Part shown: one piece after another, positions 61,982-64,000 of the stretch
Layout: each line of letters starts with the position of its first letter
Position numbering within the stretch: position 1 is the first letter of the stretch
DNA from: Streptomyces iranensis
Lineage (GTDB): Bacteria; Actinomycetota; Actinomycetes; Streptomycetales; Streptomycetaceae
Reading direction: 5' to 3'
Length of the DNA: 64,000 nt
Assembly (NCBI RefSeq): GCF_017874715.1
Contig: NZ_JAGGLR010000014.1
Coordinates: 186,001 to 250,000, forward strand
Notes under the pieces: generated by a model
Databases searched by the model: none
What the model was told of the DNA's origin: nothing
Seen by the model: only the letters and a program-made list of their open reading frames with translations
Made by a program: the position numbers and the translations under genes

Positions 61982-62917
61982 TCAGAACGGCCGGTCGCCC
62001 TCGATGGCGACGCGTTCGGCGACCCGGCGGTGCGGGGCGTAGTCGTTGACCGCGTAGTGCTGTGTGGCGCGGTTGTCCCAGAACGCGATGTCGCCCGGCT
62101 GCCAGTGGAAGCGCACCTGGTACTCGGGGACATGCGCCTGCCGGCACAGGAAGCTCAGTAGCCGGTCGCTCTCCTCGCGCTCCATCCCGGTGATCCGGGT
62201 GGTGAAGGAGGTGTTGACGAACAGCGTCCGCCGGCCGGTCTCCGGATGGGTGCGCACCACCGGGTGCTCCACCGGCGGGAACATCTTCTGGAACGGGGCC
62301 AGCCGCTCCGGTCCGTAGAAGCGGACGAAGCCGGGGATGACGTCGTGGACGGCGGTGGCGCCGTCGATGCGCTCCTTCACCTCCGCCGGGAGGTTGTCGT
62401 ACGCCGCCGCCATGTCGGCCCACATGGTGTCCCCGCCCACCGGCGGCACCTCGCGCAGCTGGAGCACGGCGCCGAGCGCGGGCCGGGTGCGGAAGGTGAC
62501 GTCGGTGTGCCAGACGTTCTCGAAGGTCGGCGTGGCGCCGGAGGCCTTGTCGAAGCGGACCACATCCTCGCTTGACCCGGCGGCGAGCAGCGGATTGGTC
62601 TCCAGCTCGCCCCAGTGCCGGGCGAATCCGCGCTGCTGCTCCGAGGTGAGGTGCTGACCGCGGAAGAAGAGCACCTTCCACTCCAGCAGGGCGCGGTTCA
62701 GCTCCTCGCGCAGCGCGGGCTCCAGCGGCCGGGACAGGTTCAGGCCGCGGATCTCGGCGCCGATGACGCGTCCGAGGGGCACGATCTCGAACCGCTCGTA
62801 CGGACGCTCCTCCCACCCCTCGGGCAGCCGCCGCAGAACGCGCGCGCCCTCGTACATGCCGTCCGGCGGGATGGTGGCCTCGCGCAGAGCCGTGGGTGGA
62901 GTGTCGACGACGGTCAT
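61982..62917 (-). CDS. TauD/TfdA-family alpha-ketoglutarate-dependent dioxygenase
   Basis: The 311-aa enzyme has the iron facial triad: His-X-Asp in ENVWHTDVTF and the distal His in NRATQHYAVNDY, and an Arg in HRRVAERVAI that binds alpha-ketoglutarate. Members oxidise taurine, alkyl sulphonates or 2,4-D. The nearby leader peptide, of the cysteine-attenuation type, suggests a sulphonate/sulphate-ester role. Residues ALGAVLQLREVPPVGGDTMWADM are typical. The transcript appears to start 281 bases upstream at the leader. Taurine is a possible but unproven substrate. Confidence 0.88.
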   Translation of the reverse strand: MTVVDTPPTALREATIPPDGMYEGARVLRRLPEGWEERPYERFEIVPLGRVIGAEIRGLNLSRPLEPALREELNRALLEWKVLFFRGQHLTSEQQRGFARHWGELETNPLLAAGSSEDVVRFDKASGATPTFENVWHTDVTFRTRPALGAVLQLREVPPVGGDTMWADMAAAYDNLPAEVKERIDGATAVHDVIPGFVRFYGPERLAPFQKMFPPVEHPVVRTHPETGRRTLFVNTSFTTRITGMEREESDRLLSFLCRQAHVPEYQVRFHWQPGDIAFWDNRATQHYAVNDYAPHRRVAERVAIEGDRPF

Positions 62918-63120
62918 GGCGTCTCCTCATGCGTGACAGCGGACAGGGGGCAGGCGGGGGGTGGGGAGGTGCCCTCGTGCCGCGGGGGAGACCACGGGAG
63001 TGTCGTCCTGAACGTCGCGATGTCCGGATCGTCAGGGGGATGACCGGCGATCGCGAGAGGAATGACCGGCGTGGCTTCGGGGGCGCGGGGGCGGTGGCCG
63101 CGGGATGCGGAGAGTCCCGG
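62918..63120 (-). promoter_or_regulatory. Leader-to-tauD untranslated region (attenuator candidate)
   Basis: This 203-base stretch carries two copies of CGCCGGTCAT and a near-palindrome GATCCGGACATC but no obvious gene. I did not find a clear terminator hairpin by eye. Confidence 0.3.
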
Positions 63121-63198
63121 TTAGAGGCCCGAGCGCTCACACCCGGTCCGGTCCGGGGCGCGTAGAAGTCCCGTCGCGTCGAACCGGTGCCTGATCAT
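63121..63198 (-). CDS. Leader peptide (25 aa), sulphur-regulation type
   Basis: A short ORF from ATG 63198 to TAA 63121-63123 encodes 25 residues beginning MIRHRFDATGLLRAP and with Cys at residue 20 (TGCERSGL). It has the RH...D..LLR pattern and a late Cys, like actinobacterial leader peptides before sulphur genes, but is a weaker match than the one at 23565-23639. The ATG is 7 bases after CACAAT, with no ribosome site, so it is probably leaderless. Confidence 0.6.
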   Translation of the reverse strand: MIRHRFDATGLLRAPDRTGCERSGL

Positions 63199-63205
63199 GA
63201 GCGCA

Positions 63206-63235
63206 ATTGTGGGATCCGCCCTGGTGTGCTGTCAA
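63206..63235 (-). promoter_or_regulatory. Promoter of the tauD leader
   Basis: Minus-strand TTGACA (63230-63235), an 18-base spacer and CACAAT (63206-63211) are followed after 7 bases by the leader ATG. Confidence 0.6.
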
Positions 63236-63261
63236 CGGGGAGTGCGGTGTGCGGGTACGGA

Positions 63262-63323
63262 AGACGTGTGCTCACCCGGCGGCGCGCTCAGGAGACGTGT
63301 GCTCACCCGGCGGCGCGCTCAGG
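63262..63323. repeat. 31-bp perfect tandem duplication spanning the LysR stop codon
   Basis: Two identical 31-base units (63262-63292 and 63293-63323, beginning AGACGTGTGCTCACCCGG) are adjacent. The second holds the LysR stop (63319-63321) and the first duplicates it at 63288-63290. Confidence 0.85.
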
Positions 63324-64000
63324 TGGCCGAGGTGGCCGCCAGGGCGGTCCGGGCGCGCTCGACCAGGGCCCGGCCGGCCGGACCGCTCGGGCCGTCCGCC
63401 CGCCAGGCGAAGGCCAGCCGCCCCCGCAGGGCCGGCCGGTCGATGCGGACCGACCGCAGCCGGTCCGCCCGCGCCTCGGCGAACGCGCCGGGCAGGATCG
63501 CCGCGCCCAGCCCCCGCTCGGCGAGCTGCGCCAACACCTCCGGATCGCTGGCCTCGAAGGCGATGTGCGGGGTGAAACCGGCGGCCGCGCACGCCTCGTC
63601 GATCCGGGTGCGCAGCCCCGTACCGCGCGGCAGGCTGATCAGCGCACGGCCCCGCAGGGTGTCCAGCGAGATGGCCGAGTGCACGGCGAGCTCATGGTCG
63701 GGGCCGACCGCGGCCACGATCGGCTGATCCGTGATCACTTCCAGCTCGACCCCGGCCGGGGTCGTGGCGCCCACGCTGACGATCGCCGCGTCGAGCCGTC
63801 CCGTGCGCAGACCCTCCAGCAGCTCGTCCGAAGTGGCCTCGGTGAGGGTGATCTCCACCGCCGGATGGGCGTCGTGGAACTCCGCCAGCAGCCCCGGCAG
63901 ATCCACGCTGTGCGAGGTGACCGTCCCGACCGCCACATGCCCGCGCAGCAGCCCGGTCAGCTCGTCCACCGCGAGCCGGGCGCCCTCCACCGCCGCGAGC
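63319..64000 (-). CDS. LysR family regulator, C-terminal part (truncated by window)
   Basis: The frame is open to the window edge, so the N-terminal helix-turn-helix is missing. The visible 227 or so residues are the periplasmic-binding-like effector domain (LLRGHVAVGTVTSHSVDLPGLLAEFHDAHPAVEITLTEA, LRTGRLDAAIVS). LysR regulators commonly control a divergent gene; tauD, located 400 bases away on the same strand beyond the leader, is only a tentative candidate target (for example CysB/Cbl-like control). Confidence 0.85.
   Translation of the reverse strand, partial: LAAVEGARLAVDELTGLLRGHVAVGTVTSHSVDLPGLLAEFHDAHPAVEITLTEATSDELLEGLRTGRLDAAIVSVGATTPAGVELEVITDQPIVAAVGPDHELAVHSAISLDTLRGRALISLPRGTGLRTRIDEACAAAGFTPHIAFEASDPEVLAQLAERGLGAAILPGAFAEARADRLRSVRIDRPALRGRLAFAWRADGPSGPAGRALVERARTALAATSAT

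Noticed and set aside
61982..62917. Naming the dioxygenase as a taurine-specific TauD
   Set aside because: The iron and ketoglutarate residues are shared by many substrates; specificity cannot be read from the sequence.

Overview
The window is very GC-rich (about 72 percent), is packed with genes joined by ATGA start/stop overlaps, uses GTG and TTG starts, carries three noticed TTA codons, and encodes typical actinobacterial families (AfsR/SARP regulator, PucR, RsbA-like MEDS protein, DUF574 methyltransferase, S1 protease with prodomain). This points to a Streptomyces chromosome, probably an arm or accessory part: there are no rRNA or tRNA genes, no CRISPR array, no phage, no plasmid functions and no complete antibiotic cluster. 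About 59 coding genes are called, two of them tiny leader peptides and two cut by the window edges.

Layout. 1-7746: tail of a membrane protein, a MITE-like element with 25-bp inverted ends, a strictosidine-synthase-like gene into which it has inserted, a membrane protein, a Tat-exported family 2 glycoside hydrolase with its own promoter/operator, and a cation efflux protein with two small membrane proteins. 7904-17629: a large APC-type permease, a radical SAM protein with an unusual cysteine spacing, an NAD kinase, a three-gene molybdenum aldehyde/xanthine oxidoreductase operon (PaoABC type) and a secreted serine protease. 17740-25672: a five-gene peptide-type ABC importer operon read from a leader peptide, an Rrf2 regulator with a DsbA-fold protein, and a divergent cupin; I read this as a sulphur- or thiol-related module. 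25783-34181: cupin-type regulator with a divergent methyltransferase, an acyltransferase, dhaKL, ACC deaminase, an SDR and a secreted BNR/GH93-like hydrolase.

34214-41233: TetR regulator divergent from an Lnt-like nitrilase-fold membrane protein, a membrane-embedded spermidine-synthase-like protein, a Tat lipoprotein and a D-2-hydroxyacid dehydrogenase. 41540-49823: a histone-H1-like protein, a CitAB-type two-component system divergent from a NitT/TauT ABC importer, an RTX-repeat secreted protein and a PucR regulator. 50067-58946: a cell-envelope block (MGDG-synthase-like glycosyltransferase divergent from SDR, DMT permease and polysaccharide deacetylase), fumarase, an RsbA-like protein, an epoxide-hydrolase-like enzyme and a DUF574 methyltransferase with a small partner. 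59036-64000: an AfsR-type regulator, a TauD dioxygenase behind a second leader peptide, and the C-terminal part of a LysR regulator.

The most interesting signals are (i) two leaderless short ORFs with the same promoter geometry placed before an ABC importer and a TauD gene, which suggests cysteine-sensing attenuation; (ii) short tandem duplications that span the stop codon of at least six genes; (iii) the MITE-like insertion, whose removal restores a natural stop codon; and (iv) the CX8CX2C radical SAM protein. All functional statements are from reading sequence and motifs; no database search was possible.
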